A stretch of DNA of 64,000 nucleotides, taken from positions 171,122 through 235,121 of the forward strand of contig NZ_KI650981.1 in the NCBI RefSeq assembly GCF_000506985.1, given 5' to 3'. This document shows, piece by piece, positions 7,630 through 15,763 of this stretch. A program made the position numbers and the translations under genes. The notes below the pieces were generated by a model that did not search any database, was not told the origin of the DNA, and saw nothing but the letters and a program-made list of their open reading frames with translations. The stretch comes from Advenella kashmirensis W13003. GTDB taxonomy: Bacteria > Pseudomonadota > Gammaproteobacteria > Burkholderiales > Burkholderiaceae_B. How positions within the stretch are numbered: the stretch's first letter is position 1; the number at the start of each line of letters is the position of its first letter.

Positions 7630-9456
7630 ATGAATTTGAAAGGTCTGTTGTGCCCGGAGTCTGTCGCCATTGTCGGCGCATCCGGCGATACGAAAAAACT
7701 GTCAGGGATGATTCTGGATTTCCTGGCCAAAAGCGGCTACGAAGGTGCCGTATATCCGGTCAACCCGAAATATGACCATATCGGAGACCTGGAGTGCTAT
7801 GCGTCGGTCCAGGCGCTGCCGTGTACTGTCGATCTCCTGGTGTGCGTGATCCCCGTGTCTTTTGCTATGGAGGCGATTGAAGCTGCGGCGCTGCGTGGCG
7901 TGCGGTATTGCCTGCTCATGACCGGTGGATTCGGGGAAGGGCGCAGCGGCGACGAGGGGCTGGCCAGGCTGGCCAGGTTACAGCAGTTGTGCGAAGAGAC
8001 GGGTATGCTTGTTGTCGGTCCGAATACGGTCGGCATGGTCAATTTCCGGAAACATTTGCCCCTGACGTTTGCGGATTGGTACAGCCGGGATACCGGGCAG
8101 AGAGGCGGGGTCGCGATTGTGACACACAGCGGCAGCGTGGGCGGACTGATTTTTTCGGCTCTTCAGTTGAACCGCATAGGCGTGGACTATTGGTTCGGCC
8201 TGGGTAACGAAGCGACACTGGATACTGCAGACTTTATCGATCACTTCGCTGATGATGCCGACGTCCATACTGTGGTCTGTTATATGGAAGGGGTACGCGA
8301 CGGGCGCAAATTCATTGCGGCATGCGAAAAAGCGCGCGCCCTCAACACACGTGTTGTCGTCCTGAAGTCGGGCCAGTACCCTGAAACAGTAAGATCCACT
8401 GCGGCGCATACCGGCAAGCGGCCGTCTTCGAGCGACGTCTACGCTGGCGTGTTCAAGCAATTTGGCGTGATCCAGGTCGTGTCGCTGTCGGAACTTACCT
8501 ATGTCATGATGCTCCTGAGCAGTCTGGGAGACCGGCTTGGCAGCCGTGTCGGCATTCTTTCGGCGTCGGGTGGAGCCTGTTCGGTGATTGCCGATCATGT
8601 TATTCAGGCCGGACTGATGCTGCCGGAGCTGCCCGAGTCGTTGCAAACGATGCTCAATAGTGGTATTCCCGTTTATGGTTCTTCGTCAAATCCAGTGGAC
8701 CTCTCCGCCGACGTGGTGGCGCGCGGCGACATTCTGGATGCCACGTTGGAAACGCTTAAAGAAGACGACTGTGTCAATGTCTGGATGGTGTTCGGAAGAC
8801 CGGTTATCGATCGCTATCACCAGAAATTGGCTGATTTCGTACACACCACCGGCAAGGCCTTGATCGCATGTTCCGGCGTCCCGTTAACGGCGGAAGTATC
8901 CGGCGCGCTGCGTGAAGGCGGTATTGCTGCGCTTGCCGACCCAGAACTGTGCATGCGGGCCATTGCACGGATCGCCGCGGTCAGGGAAGAGGACAGTCAG
9001 GAATCGGCGCTGACGATGGTCAGCGGTACGGGAGTGCCCGATCTCGGCACGATCGACCCGAAGCCGACGCCGGCGTTGTGGCAGCGACTGGCCATGCAGA
9101 CCTCGTCGACGGCTCGTCCGCTGCTGCGTGTCGAGGTCAAGTTCGATTGCGATTTCGGGATGGTATTGGCCACTAGTTGGCTGCCTCTTCTGGCGGCCGG
9201 GCGATCCAGGGTCGTCAGGGCCTTGCCGATACAGGGGCAGGATCTGTCTTCTATGGTCGCCGACCTGGCTGCCCAGGGTTCTCATTGTCCATTGAATCCG
9301 GTTCAGTCGTACGACGCGATGCAAATGATGCTCAGACTGCACGGCGACAGCCGCAATGAGAACGAGAGCGAAGGATCGGGTTCTTCCGTTGAATTCGGGA
9401 GTGAAAACGGTGAACTGGTGGTTTGCCTGGCCGAACCGCGAGTGGAGGCAATATGA
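7630..9456 (+). CDS. NDP-forming acyl-CoA synthetase-like protein with degenerate ATP-grasp part
   Basis: 608-residue relative of the acetyl-/acyl-CoA synthetase (ADP-forming) family. The first 130 residues form the CoA-binding fold (VAIVGASGD, YPVNPKY, LMTGGFGEG). Residues about 145-460 match the two succinyl-CoA-ligase-alpha-like domains (VTHSGSVGG; LSASGGACSV; NPVDLSAD). A phospho-His equivalent may be the His in AAHTGKRP. The C-terminus is odd. Full-length relatives carry an ATP-grasp domain of about 220 residues, but only about 135 follow here, and only a weak echo of its second half is visible (CDFGMVLATSWLPLL resembling the usual FGPLVMFGLGG). It may have lost ligase activity or rely on a partner chain. 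It overlaps the next gene by ATGA. Confidence 0.75.
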   Translation: MNLKGLLCPESVAIVGASGDTKKLSGMILDFLAKSGYEGAVYPVNPKYDHIGDLECYASVQALPCTVDLLVCVIPVSFAMEAIEAAALRGVRYCLLMTGGFGEGRSGDEGLARLARLQQLCEETGMLVVGPNTVGMVNFRKHLPLTFADWYSRDTGQRGGVAIVTHSGSVGGLIFSALQLNRIGVDYWFGLGNEATLDTADFIDHFADDADVHTVVCYMEGVRDGRKFIAACEKARALNTRVVVLKSGQYPETVRSTAAHTGKRPSSSDVYAGVFKQFGVIQVVSLSELTYVMMLLSSLGDRLGSRVGILSASGGACSVIADHVIQAGLMLPELPESLQTMLNSGIPVYGSSSNPVDLSADVVARGDILDATLETLKEDDCVNVWMVFGRPVIDRYHQKLADFVHTTGKALIACSGVPLTAEVSGALREGGIAALADPELCMRAIARIAAVREEDSQESALTMVSGTGVPDLGTIDPKPTPALWQRLAMQTSSTARPLLRVEVKFDCDFGMVLATSWLPLLAAGRSRVVRALPIQGQDLSSMVADLAAQGSHCPLNPVQSYDAMQMMLRLHGDSRNENESEGSGSSVEFGSENGELVVCLAEPRVEAI

Positions 9457-10601
9457 GCGCAGGTATCTACATCAGCGGAGTGGGTGAACTCGCGCAGGGC
9501 CGTTCGGATTTGCCCAACACCATGAGCCTGCATGCGGCGTTGTGCCGGCTGGCGCTGGCTGACGCCGGACTCGATTGGAGCGATATCGATGCTGTGCTCA
9601 CCGTGTCGCCGCGTTCGGATCCGTATCTGATCCACGCTACGGCATTGAGCGAGTATCTGGATATTCATCCGGACATTACGTGGACGGTCGAGGCGGGCGG
9701 CGCGGCGCCCGCTGCCATGCTGGAGATGTCCCGTGGCTTGATCGGCACAGGGACGTGTTCCAACGTGCTTATCGTGGCCGCCGATATGCCCCTGGGAGGC
9801 GTGTCCCGGCAGGCTTACGTGAAGAACTTGTCTGAGATCGGACCGGTCCACCCCGAATACGAAGTCCCCTATGGTCCGAGCGTGCCGTCCCTGTTCGGTC
9901 TGGTTGCGCGAAGCTATGGAAACCGCTGGGGGAATCTGGAGCAGGGGCTGGCGGCGGTGGCATTGCAGAATCGCGCGGCAGCGTGTCGCCACGAGAATGC
10001 GCATTTTCGGGAAATGTTCGATGAGACGGACTACAGCAACAGCCGTTATATTTCCGCACCTCTCAAGCTGCTCGACTGCGCGCCCGTTTCAGATGGCGGT
10101 GGCGCCCTGGTCGTTACCGGAATACCGGGAACCCGTAGCATACCGGTAACTGGTCTGGGATTCAGCTACAACCATATGCATTTGTCGGCGGCCAGCGATG
10201 TCAGTTCCTTTAACGCGGGCAAGGCGCTCGATAGCGCGTTGAGGCAGGCCGGCGCAAACCGGAACGACCTGGACCTTGCCCTGATCTACGATTGCTTTAC
10301 CATCGCCATGCTGGTCAATCTTGAAGACATGGGATTGGCAAGCCGCGGCCGGGCAGGAACCGATTTTGCCGAAGGCCGTTTTTCTTCTGAGGGCGAGCTG
10401 CCCGTCAATACGCATGGGGGGCTGTTGTCGCATGGTCATCCTGCGCGCGCCGGTGGTATCGGCAATATTGTCGAAGGTGTAACCCAGTTGCGGGGCGAAG
10501 CCGGCGCACGCCAGATAGCAGGGGCAAAACTGGCGCTCGCCCATGGCATGGGCGGCGTCTTTGCCACGCACGGCGTGGCGCTTTTGGGAGTTTCGTCATG
10601 A
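9453..10601 (+). CDS. Thiolase-like protein (SCP2/lipid-transfer type), catalytic Cys absent
   Basis: 382-residue thiolase-fold protein. The N-half shows the family pattern (GVGELAQG; LALADAGLDWSDIDAVLT). Where degradative thiolases have the nucleophilic Cys, this protein has VEAGGAAPAAMLEM, so alanine or glycine replaces it (about residue 84). The C-terminal GGLLSHGHPARAGG keeps the His. Such SCP2-type thiolases are commonly encoded next to DUF35 OB-fold proteins and act as complexes on acyl-CoA esters, often retro-aldol or thiolytic. The start is the ATG at 9453, inside the ATGA overlap with the upstream gene and with GGAGG at 9444; the longer frame from 9423 would only extend into that gene. 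The DUF35 partner follows with another ATGA overlap. Confidence 0.82.
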   Translation: MSAGIYISGVGELAQGRSDLPNTMSLHAALCRLALADAGLDWSDIDAVLTVSPRSDPYLIHATALSEYLDIHPDITWTVEAGGAAPAAMLEMSRGLIGTGTCSNVLIVAADMPLGGVSRQAYVKNLSEIGPVHPEYEVPYGPSVPSLFGLVARSYGNRWGNLEQGLAAVALQNRAAACRHENAHFREMFDETDYSNSRYISAPLKLLDCAPVSDGGGALVVTGIPGTRSIPVTGLGFSYNHMHLSAASDVSSFNAGKALDSALRQAGANRNDLDLALIYDCFTIAMLVNLEDMGLASRGRAGTDFAEGRFSSEGELPVNTHGGLLSHGHPARAGGIGNIVEGVTQLRGEAGARQIAGAKLALAHGMGGVFATHGVALLGVSS

Positions 10602-11005
10602 GTCGCACCGATTTTGCGCATCCGTTGACGGCCGGTTTCTGGGAAGGCGCCGGCGCCGGGCGTCTGATGATTCCCCATTGCAATGGCTGCCGGCAGTGGC
10701 AATGGCCCGTGAAGTATCGATGTACCCGATGCGGCGGCGAACTGGCCTGGAAGCAGGCGACCGGACGCGGCGTGTTGCTGTCCTGGAGCACTGTCTTGCG
10801 GGCGCCCCGGCCAGAATTGCAACCCCTGGTGCCTTATATCATTGCCTTCGTGCGACTGGATGAAGGCGTGGTTCTTATGACACATATCAAGGACGCTTCA
10901 GGCCAGGGACTGGCAGCGGACAAGCCCGTCGTGTGTTCGTTCGAGTTGATGCCGGGCGAGAGCGGCGCAGCCCGGCTACCGGTATTTTCTATAGTTGAAG
11001 GTTGA
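10598..11005 (+). CDS. DUF35 OB-fold protein with zinc ribbon, thiolase partner
   Basis: 135 residues. An N-terminal helix is followed by a rubredoxin-like zinc ribbon with two Cys pairs (CNGC and CTRC, about residues 28-48) and an OB-fold (GRGVLLSWSTVLRAP, later PVVCSFELMPGE). Proteins of this family bind acyl-CoA and form complexes with SCP2-type thiolases, as in steroid side-chain degradation. Here it overlaps the thiolase-like gene by ATGA, which supports translational coupling and a joint complex. The full Cys set suggests zinc is still bound. Confidence 0.87.
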   Translation: MSRTDFAHPLTAGFWEGAGAGRLMIPHCNGCRQWQWPVKYRCTRCGGELAWKQATGRGVLLSWSTVLRAPRPELQPLVPYIIAFVRLDEGVVLMTHIKDASGQGLAADKPVVCSFELMPGESGAARLPVFSIVEG

Positions 11006-11006
11006 T

Positions 11007-12161
11007 ATGAATTATGCGATTCCTGAAGAGTTTGTTCAACTTGCAGAGTTGACCAGACAGTTTGTCCAGAAAGAGTTGTGGCCGCAAGAGGCGGTCGTCG
11101 AACGGCTTGATGAAATTCCAGCGGATATCCGCCAGGCGCTGCGCGCGAAAGCGCGTGAGCTGGGCCTGTTTGCATTCAATATGCCCGAGTCGGCAGGCGG
11201 ACCTGGTCTGCCTTACTTTGCACAGGTGCTGATACGCGAGCAACTGGGCCAGGCAGGGGTAGCGCTGGCCAACCTGGTCGGCAGGCCTCCAAAGGCACTC
11301 ATGGCTTGTTCGGCGCAACAGCGCAAGCAGTTTCTGGAGCCCGCCGTTCAGGGAGAAAAGATCTGGGCGTTTGCGTTGAGCGAGCCCGGCGCGGGGTCAG
11401 ACGCGATGGCCCTGAGCAGCAGGGCCATTCGTGACGGAAATGGATGGCGGCTGAACGGGACCAAGCATTTTATCTCGCACGGCAATGAAGCCGATTTCGT
11501 TCTTGTTATCGCCAATGTGCAGACGCCGGAGGGGCAGGAGCCTACCGCGTTCATCGTTGGCCAGGGCCAGCCGGGGTTTATAGTCGGGCGGGTTCAGCAG
11601 AAGATGGGATGGCGCGGTTATCCGATCTGCGAATTGTTCTTTGACGATGTTTTCGTACCTGATGAGAACAGGCTTGGAGACGTGGGGCAGGGTATCAAGT
11701 TGGGCTTATCCAATATCCAGGATTCCCGTATCGGCGTTGCCGCGCATTGTCTGGGCATCGCCCAGCGGGCCTATGATTATGCGGTAAACCATCTGCGCAT
11801 CCGGAAACAGTTCGGCAGGCCGCTGGGCAGTTTCCAGGGATTGCAATGGAAAGTCGCCGACATGGCGCTGGATCTGGAACAGGCGCGCGCGCTTGTCTAT
11901 GCCGCCGCAAGAGAAATGGATCTGAACGCCGATGCCAGACAGTCCGTTTCCATGGCCAAGCTGTCGGCCACGGAGATGGCGGGTCGGGTAGTCGATCAGG
12001 CATTGCAATTATTGGGAGGCATGGGCTATACCACCGACGTTCCGCTGGAAATGCTATACCGTGATGTCCGCGCGTTCCGGATCGGGGAAGGGACAAGCGA
12101 AATTCAGAAAAATCAGATCGCCCGCGCCTGCCTGGGCAAGGAGGTATATTCATGCCAGTAA
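11007..12161 (+). CDS. Acyl-CoA dehydrogenase
   Basis: FAD-dependent acyl-CoA dehydrogenase of 384 residues, normal length for the short/medium-chain family. Signature segments are ALSEPGAGSDAMAL (about residue 130), the GWRGYPICELFFDDVFVP region, RKQFGRPLGSFQGLQWKVADM, and near the C-terminus LLGGMGYTTDVPLEMLYRDV with IGEGTSEIQKNQIAR. The Glu of the EGT motif sits at the catalytic-base position. The ATG at 11007 has GAAGG five bases upstream, directly after the DUF35 stop; a TTG at 10995 is less likely. It would introduce the double bond that the enoyl-CoA hydratase upstream acts on. Confidence 0.92.
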   Translation: MNYAIPEEFVQLAELTRQFVQKELWPQEAVVERLDEIPADIRQALRAKARELGLFAFNMPESAGGPGLPYFAQVLIREQLGQAGVALANLVGRPPKALMACSAQQRKQFLEPAVQGEKIWAFALSEPGAGSDAMALSSRAIRDGNGWRLNGTKHFISHGNEADFVLVIANVQTPEGQEPTAFIVGQGQPGFIVGRVQQKMGWRGYPICELFFDDVFVPDENRLGDVGQGIKLGLSNIQDSRIGVAAHCLGIAQRAYDYAVNHLRIRKQFGRPLGSFQGLQWKVADMALDLEQARALVYAAAREMDLNADARQSVSMAKLSATEMAGRVVDQALQLLGGMGYTTDVPLEMLYRDVRAFRIGEGTSEIQKNQIARACLGKEVYSCQ

Positions 12162-13840
12162 GCGCATTGAGCGGTCATGAACTGGCAGCGGAAGGGTGGA
12201 GCCTCGGCCGATTTATCGATGAAATAGGCGATCGCTACGCAGCATACGAGGCGATTGTCGCCAGCGACCAGATGGCGGGTGACACGCCGCGACGGTGGCG
12301 CTATCGGGAACTGGCCGCTGATGTCAGGGCATTGCAGTGGGCGTTGATGCGCGAAGGCATCCGGGCGGGCGACCGGGTTGGCGTCATGATTTCAAGTTTC
12401 CCCGAGTGGATCCTGTTTCTGTTTGCAATCACCCGGCTCGGTGCAACGTTCATCCCCATCAATCCCCGATTCAAAAGCCGGGAATTGCGATATGTCATGC
12501 AGCACTCGGGCGCGGTCGCCATGGTCGGGATGGGACAATACCTGGGGACCGATTATCCGGCATTGATTGCCGACGCCGTTGGCGAACCGTTGGCACATGG
12601 GTATAGTCAATTGACGTCGTTGAGAAAAATAATCGGCGTGCATGACATGGCGATGCCAGGTGCTGTGGATGTGCGGGAAATGCTGGCGTGGGGGACGCAG
12701 CACGCGGCCAGCCATGGGAAACCGCCGCGCGAGGACGATGATCATCAGGTCGCCATATTGTTCTATACCTCCGGCACCACTTCTTTTCCCAAGGGCGTGC
12801 CGTTGACATCGGCCAATATCCTGCCTCATTCCGTCCAGGCAGGATCACTTATCGAACTGGGTCCTGGCGAACGGGTATTGACGCTTTATCCTTTTTTCGG
12901 CATCTCCGGCGGCGCCAATAAAGTGTTATCCACATTCGGCGCTGGAGCCTGCCTGGTCTTTCTGGATACCTTCCGTCCCGCCCAGGCGTGCGAACTTATG
13001 CATGCAGAAAATTGCAGTGTCATTCATGGGGTGGATGTACATATCCGTGAGCTGATACAGGCGAATGCCTCCCACGGAAATCATGAAAAGCAGGTGAGAC
13101 GGGGAACCGTGGCCTTCACGGCCGGCGTCGACGAAAAACTGGCCCGCGACATGGGACCGGCGCTCGGCCTGTATCGGTTTATCCATCCGTATGGCATGAC
13201 CGAAACCAATCCCATGATTCTGCGAAACCATCTGGACGACCCTTTTGATATTGCGGTCAAGGCGGGAGGCCGACCGGCGCCCGGCGTCGAGATCCGCATC
13301 GCGGACCCGGAAAATGGAGAAGACATGGCGCCTGATCAGGAGGGCGAAATTCTGGTCCGGGGCCCGACCGTCGCGGGCGGTTATCTGAACGATCCCGAAG
13401 TCTCGGCAGTCGCATTTGCTGATGGCTGGTTTCATACCGGGGACCGTGGCATCCGCACCGGGGAAGGTTTTGTCTTTTATACGGGACGCTTAAAGGACAT
13501 GCTGAAAGTGGGTGGGTTCAACGTTGCTCCGCAAGAGATCGAGAGCGCGCTCAAGTCGCATGACATGATAGAGGACGCTGCGGTGACGTCGCGTCCGGAT
13601 GAGCGGCTGGGGGAAGTGCCGGTTGCCTTCGTCAAACTGCGAGCAGGGGCGCTGGCAAGTTCTGCTTCGCTGGGCGACTGGTGCCGGTCGAGTATGGCCA
13701 ATTTCAAGACTCCGCGTGAAATATATATCGTGGAGGATTTGCCGTATCAAACGGCGGCCCACGGCGCAAAACTGCAACGCCATATATTGCGCGAATGGGT
13801 TCGTCGATTTGACAAAGAACATCAACCCGATAGGAAATGA
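12152..13840 (+). CDS. AMP-forming acyl-CoA synthetase/ligase (ANL superfamily)
   Basis: 562-residue adenylate-forming enzyme that activates a carboxylic acid to its CoA thioester. Motifs include the P-loop FYTSGTTSFPKGVPLT, YGMTETNPM, GGYLNDPEVSAVAF followed by GWFHTGDRG, the hinge GRLKDMLKVGGFNV, and a C-terminal Lys in HGAKLQR at the position of the catalytic Lys. AAGGAGG (12138-12144) gives a strong ribosome-binding site for the ATG at 12152, which overlaps the dehydrogenase by ten bases. It is the most likely entry step of the pathway, loading the acid taken up through one of the two Bug proteins. The acyl group cannot be read from sequence. Confidence 0.92.
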   Translation: MPVSALSGHELAAEGWSLGRFIDEIGDRYAAYEAIVASDQMAGDTPRRWRYRELAADVRALQWALMREGIRAGDRVGVMISSFPEWILFLFAITRLGATFIPINPRFKSRELRYVMQHSGAVAMVGMGQYLGTDYPALIADAVGEPLAHGYSQLTSLRKIIGVHDMAMPGAVDVREMLAWGTQHAASHGKPPREDDDHQVAILFYTSGTTSFPKGVPLTSANILPHSVQAGSLIELGPGERVLTLYPFFGISGGANKVLSTFGAGACLVFLDTFRPAQACELMHAENCSVIHGVDVHIRELIQANASHGNHEKQVRRGTVAFTAGVDEKLARDMGPALGLYRFIHPYGMTETNPMILRNHLDDPFDIAVKAGGRPAPGVEIRIADPENGEDMAPDQEGEILVRGPTVAGGYLNDPEVSAVAFADGWFHTGDRGIRTGEGFVFYTGRLKDMLKVGGFNVAPQEIESALKSHDMIEDAAVTSRPDERLGEVPVAFVKLRAGALASSASLGDWCRSSMANFKTPREIYIVEDLPYQTAAHGAKLQRHILREWVRRFDKEHQPDRK

Positions 13841-13842
13841 TT

Positions 13843-14673
13843 ATGCGTATCTGGCATCAAAGCTTCACAGTCCTGCAGGATTTGCCTGCGTACGAACTGG
13901 GACTTAAAAAACGAATCGACGAAGTCATCCGTCCGGACACCGACGTTGTTCTGCATGGCCAAATACCGGGCACCTATACCAACGATTACCCGGGATCTGA
14001 TCTGGCTTACGGGGTCCTTTACTGGATGCACGGACTACAGTGGATCGCAGCTGCCCGCGAAGCAGAAAAACAGGGGTTCGATGCCATGGTGCTGGCAAGT
14101 ATCGCGGGTCCAATGGCCAGGGAGATACGCACCATTGTCGATATTCCTGTCGTCGGCTATGGCGAAGCGGCGTTCAACCTGGCGGGTCTCTATGGCCGTC
14201 GTGCAGGCATGCTTTTTTTTATCAAGGAGCGCCTGGATTTCTGGCCTGAACAGCTTCGGCACTGGGGCCTGACGGAACGCTTTGCCGGCATCGAGCATGC
14301 CGGTGTCCGGTTCAATGATGTGCTGGCGGCGCATATGGATGACGCGCGCATGGGCGAGGTGGTGGACAAAATCGTCGAGCAGGGCGAAAAGCTTGTCAGG
14401 GAGACGGGTGCAGATGTGATCGTGCCCGGCGAAATGCCGATGAATCTGCTGCTTTCAAAAGCCGGGGTGACAGAAATCGCAGGGGCAACGGTCATTGACG
14501 GCATCGCTGCTTCATTCAAAATGGCCGAGTTGCTGGTGGACCTGAAGCGCGTCAGCGGCATGCGACCATCCAATCATGGGTATTTCCATCAGGCGCCGGA
14601 CCGCGGTCGCTTCGAACAGGTGCTGGCATTTTATGGATTGGACGATCTGGGTAGCCGCATTCCATCTTCATGA
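13843..14673 (+). CDS. Asp/Glu/hydantoin racemase-like protein lacking both catalytic Cys
   Basis: 276-residue protein with the fold pattern of hydantoin and aspartate/glutamate racemases (opening MRIWHQSFT, VPVVGYGEAA-like IPVVGYGEAAFNLAG, and VIDGIAASFKMAELL). Active members use two cysteines. Here the first position reads VLASIAGP (Ser near residue 86) and the second VIVPGEMPM (Glu near 197), and the protein seems to have no Cys at all. It is therefore unlikely to racemise by the usual two-Cys route; a lyase, decarboxylase or isomerase role is possible. The ATG at 13843 is preferred because AGGA then lies at a normal distance. It follows the acyl-CoA ligase within the operon. Confidence 0.75.
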   Translation: MRIWHQSFTVLQDLPAYELGLKKRIDEVIRPDTDVVLHGQIPGTYTNDYPGSDLAYGVLYWMHGLQWIAAAREAEKQGFDAMVLASIAGPMAREIRTIVDIPVVGYGEAAFNLAGLYGRRAGMLFFIKERLDFWPEQLRHWGLTERFAGIEHAGVRFNDVLAAHMDDARMGEVVDKIVEQGEKLVRETGADVIVPGEMPMNLLLSKAGVTEIAGATVIDGIAASFKMAELLVDLKRVSGMRPSNHGYFHQAPDRGRFEQVLAFYGLDDLGSRIPSS

Positions 14674-14758
14674 CCGACTGTCGTAAGGCGAAAGAAATAA
14701 ATGGGCCTGTATTCAGCGCCCGGTGATAACAAGAGTGAATTTAGGGTAAGTGGTGACA

Positions 14759-15763
14759 ATGATGAATTTTTTTTCGAATTTTTCCAGCAAATGTTTTCTA
14801 ACGTGCGCCAAGGTCCTGACGCTGGCGTATTCCTGCGGCTTGCTTGTCAATCCGGCGGCGGCTGCCAGTTATCCGGAACGGCCCATTACCGTCATCAATC
14901 CGTGGACTGCCGGGGGGCCGGCCGATACCGTGGCCCGGCCGGTTCTGGAGCAACTGTCGGCCCGGCTGGGTCAGCCGGTTGTTCTCGAGAACCGGGCCGG
15001 AGCAAACGGGACCATCGGCAGCGCCTATGTCGCGCGGGCCAAACCCGATGGATATACTTTGTTGTTCTCGCATGTCGGTCCTATCACGATCAGCCCGGCC
15101 GTGCAAAAAAACATGCCTTATGACTCGACCAAAGACCTGGCGCCCATTACCCAGATTGTATCGGCGCCCAATGTGCTGGTGGTGCGGCCGGACCTGCCTA
15201 TCCATAGTCTGGGGGAGTTTGTCGCGTATGCGCGGTCCCACCCTGGCGAACTTTCCTACGGCTCGGTCGGTCCGGGAAGCACAACGCATCTGGCAGGCGA
15301 GATCCTGTCTCACCAGGCGGGTATCGAACTGCTGCATGTCCCCTATAAAGGTGCCGCGCCGGTGATCACCGGACTGATGGGCAAAGAGATCGATGTAGCC
15401 TTTTTGAATGCCGCAGGCGTTAAAACGTATATTGAATCCGGCAAGCTGCGGGGCTTGGCAGTGACGACGCTGAAGCGCTCCACGATGCTGCCCGAGCTGC
15501 CTGCGATTGCAGAGGTCTATCCGGGGTTCGAAGTAAATTCCTGGTATGGCCTGATGGCCCCGGCGGGAACGCCTGCGCCTGTCATCGATCTGCTGCAGAA
15601 AAATGTGGCGCAGATCCTGAAAACGCCGGAGATGGTGACGTTCTTCGAACAGCGCGGGCTGGCGCCTGAAGGCACAACGCCGCAAGAATACGCTGCCCAA
15701 ATCCGGAAAGACCTGCAGCGCTGGCAGGAGGGAGTGCAGCAGGCGGGGCTGGAGCCTCAATAA
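14759..15763 (+). CDS. Bug/TctC family binding protein, second of the operon
   Basis: 334-residue periplasmic binding protein. The signal peptide has core CFLTCAKVLTLAYSCGLLV with cleavage after NPAAAA, and the mature part opens YPERPITVINPWTAGGPADT, followed by KPDGYTLLFSHVG, YGSVGPGSTTHLAGE and HVPYKGAAPVITGLMG. The ATG at 14759 or 14762 is likely; the upstream GTG codons at 14750 and 14753 have no better ribosome-binding site. An 85-base gap separates it from the racemase-like gene. Its 3' end overlaps the end of the convergent aldolase gene by seven bases. Two different Bug proteins at the ends of one operon suggest two related ligands. Confidence 0.9.
   Translation: MMNFFSNFSSKCFLTCAKVLTLAYSCGLLVNPAAAASYPERPITVINPWTAGGPADTVARPVLEQLSARLGQPVVLENRAGANGTIGSAYVARAKPDGYTLLFSHVGPITISPAVQKNMPYDSTKDLAPITQIVSAPNVLVVRPDLPIHSLGEFVAYARSHPGELSYGSVGPGSTTHLAGEILSHQAGIELLHVPYKGAAPVITGLMGKEIDVAFLNAAGVKTYIESGKLRGLAVTTLKRSTMLPELPAIAEVYPGFEVNSWYGLMAPAGTPAPVIDLLQKNVAQILKTPEMVTFFEQRGLAPEGTTPQEYAAQIRKDLQRWQEGVQQAGLEPQ

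Noticed and set aside
14798-15760. 320-codon frame opposite the second Bug gene
   Set aside because: Antisense shadow; the plus strand shows signal peptide and Bug signature throughout.
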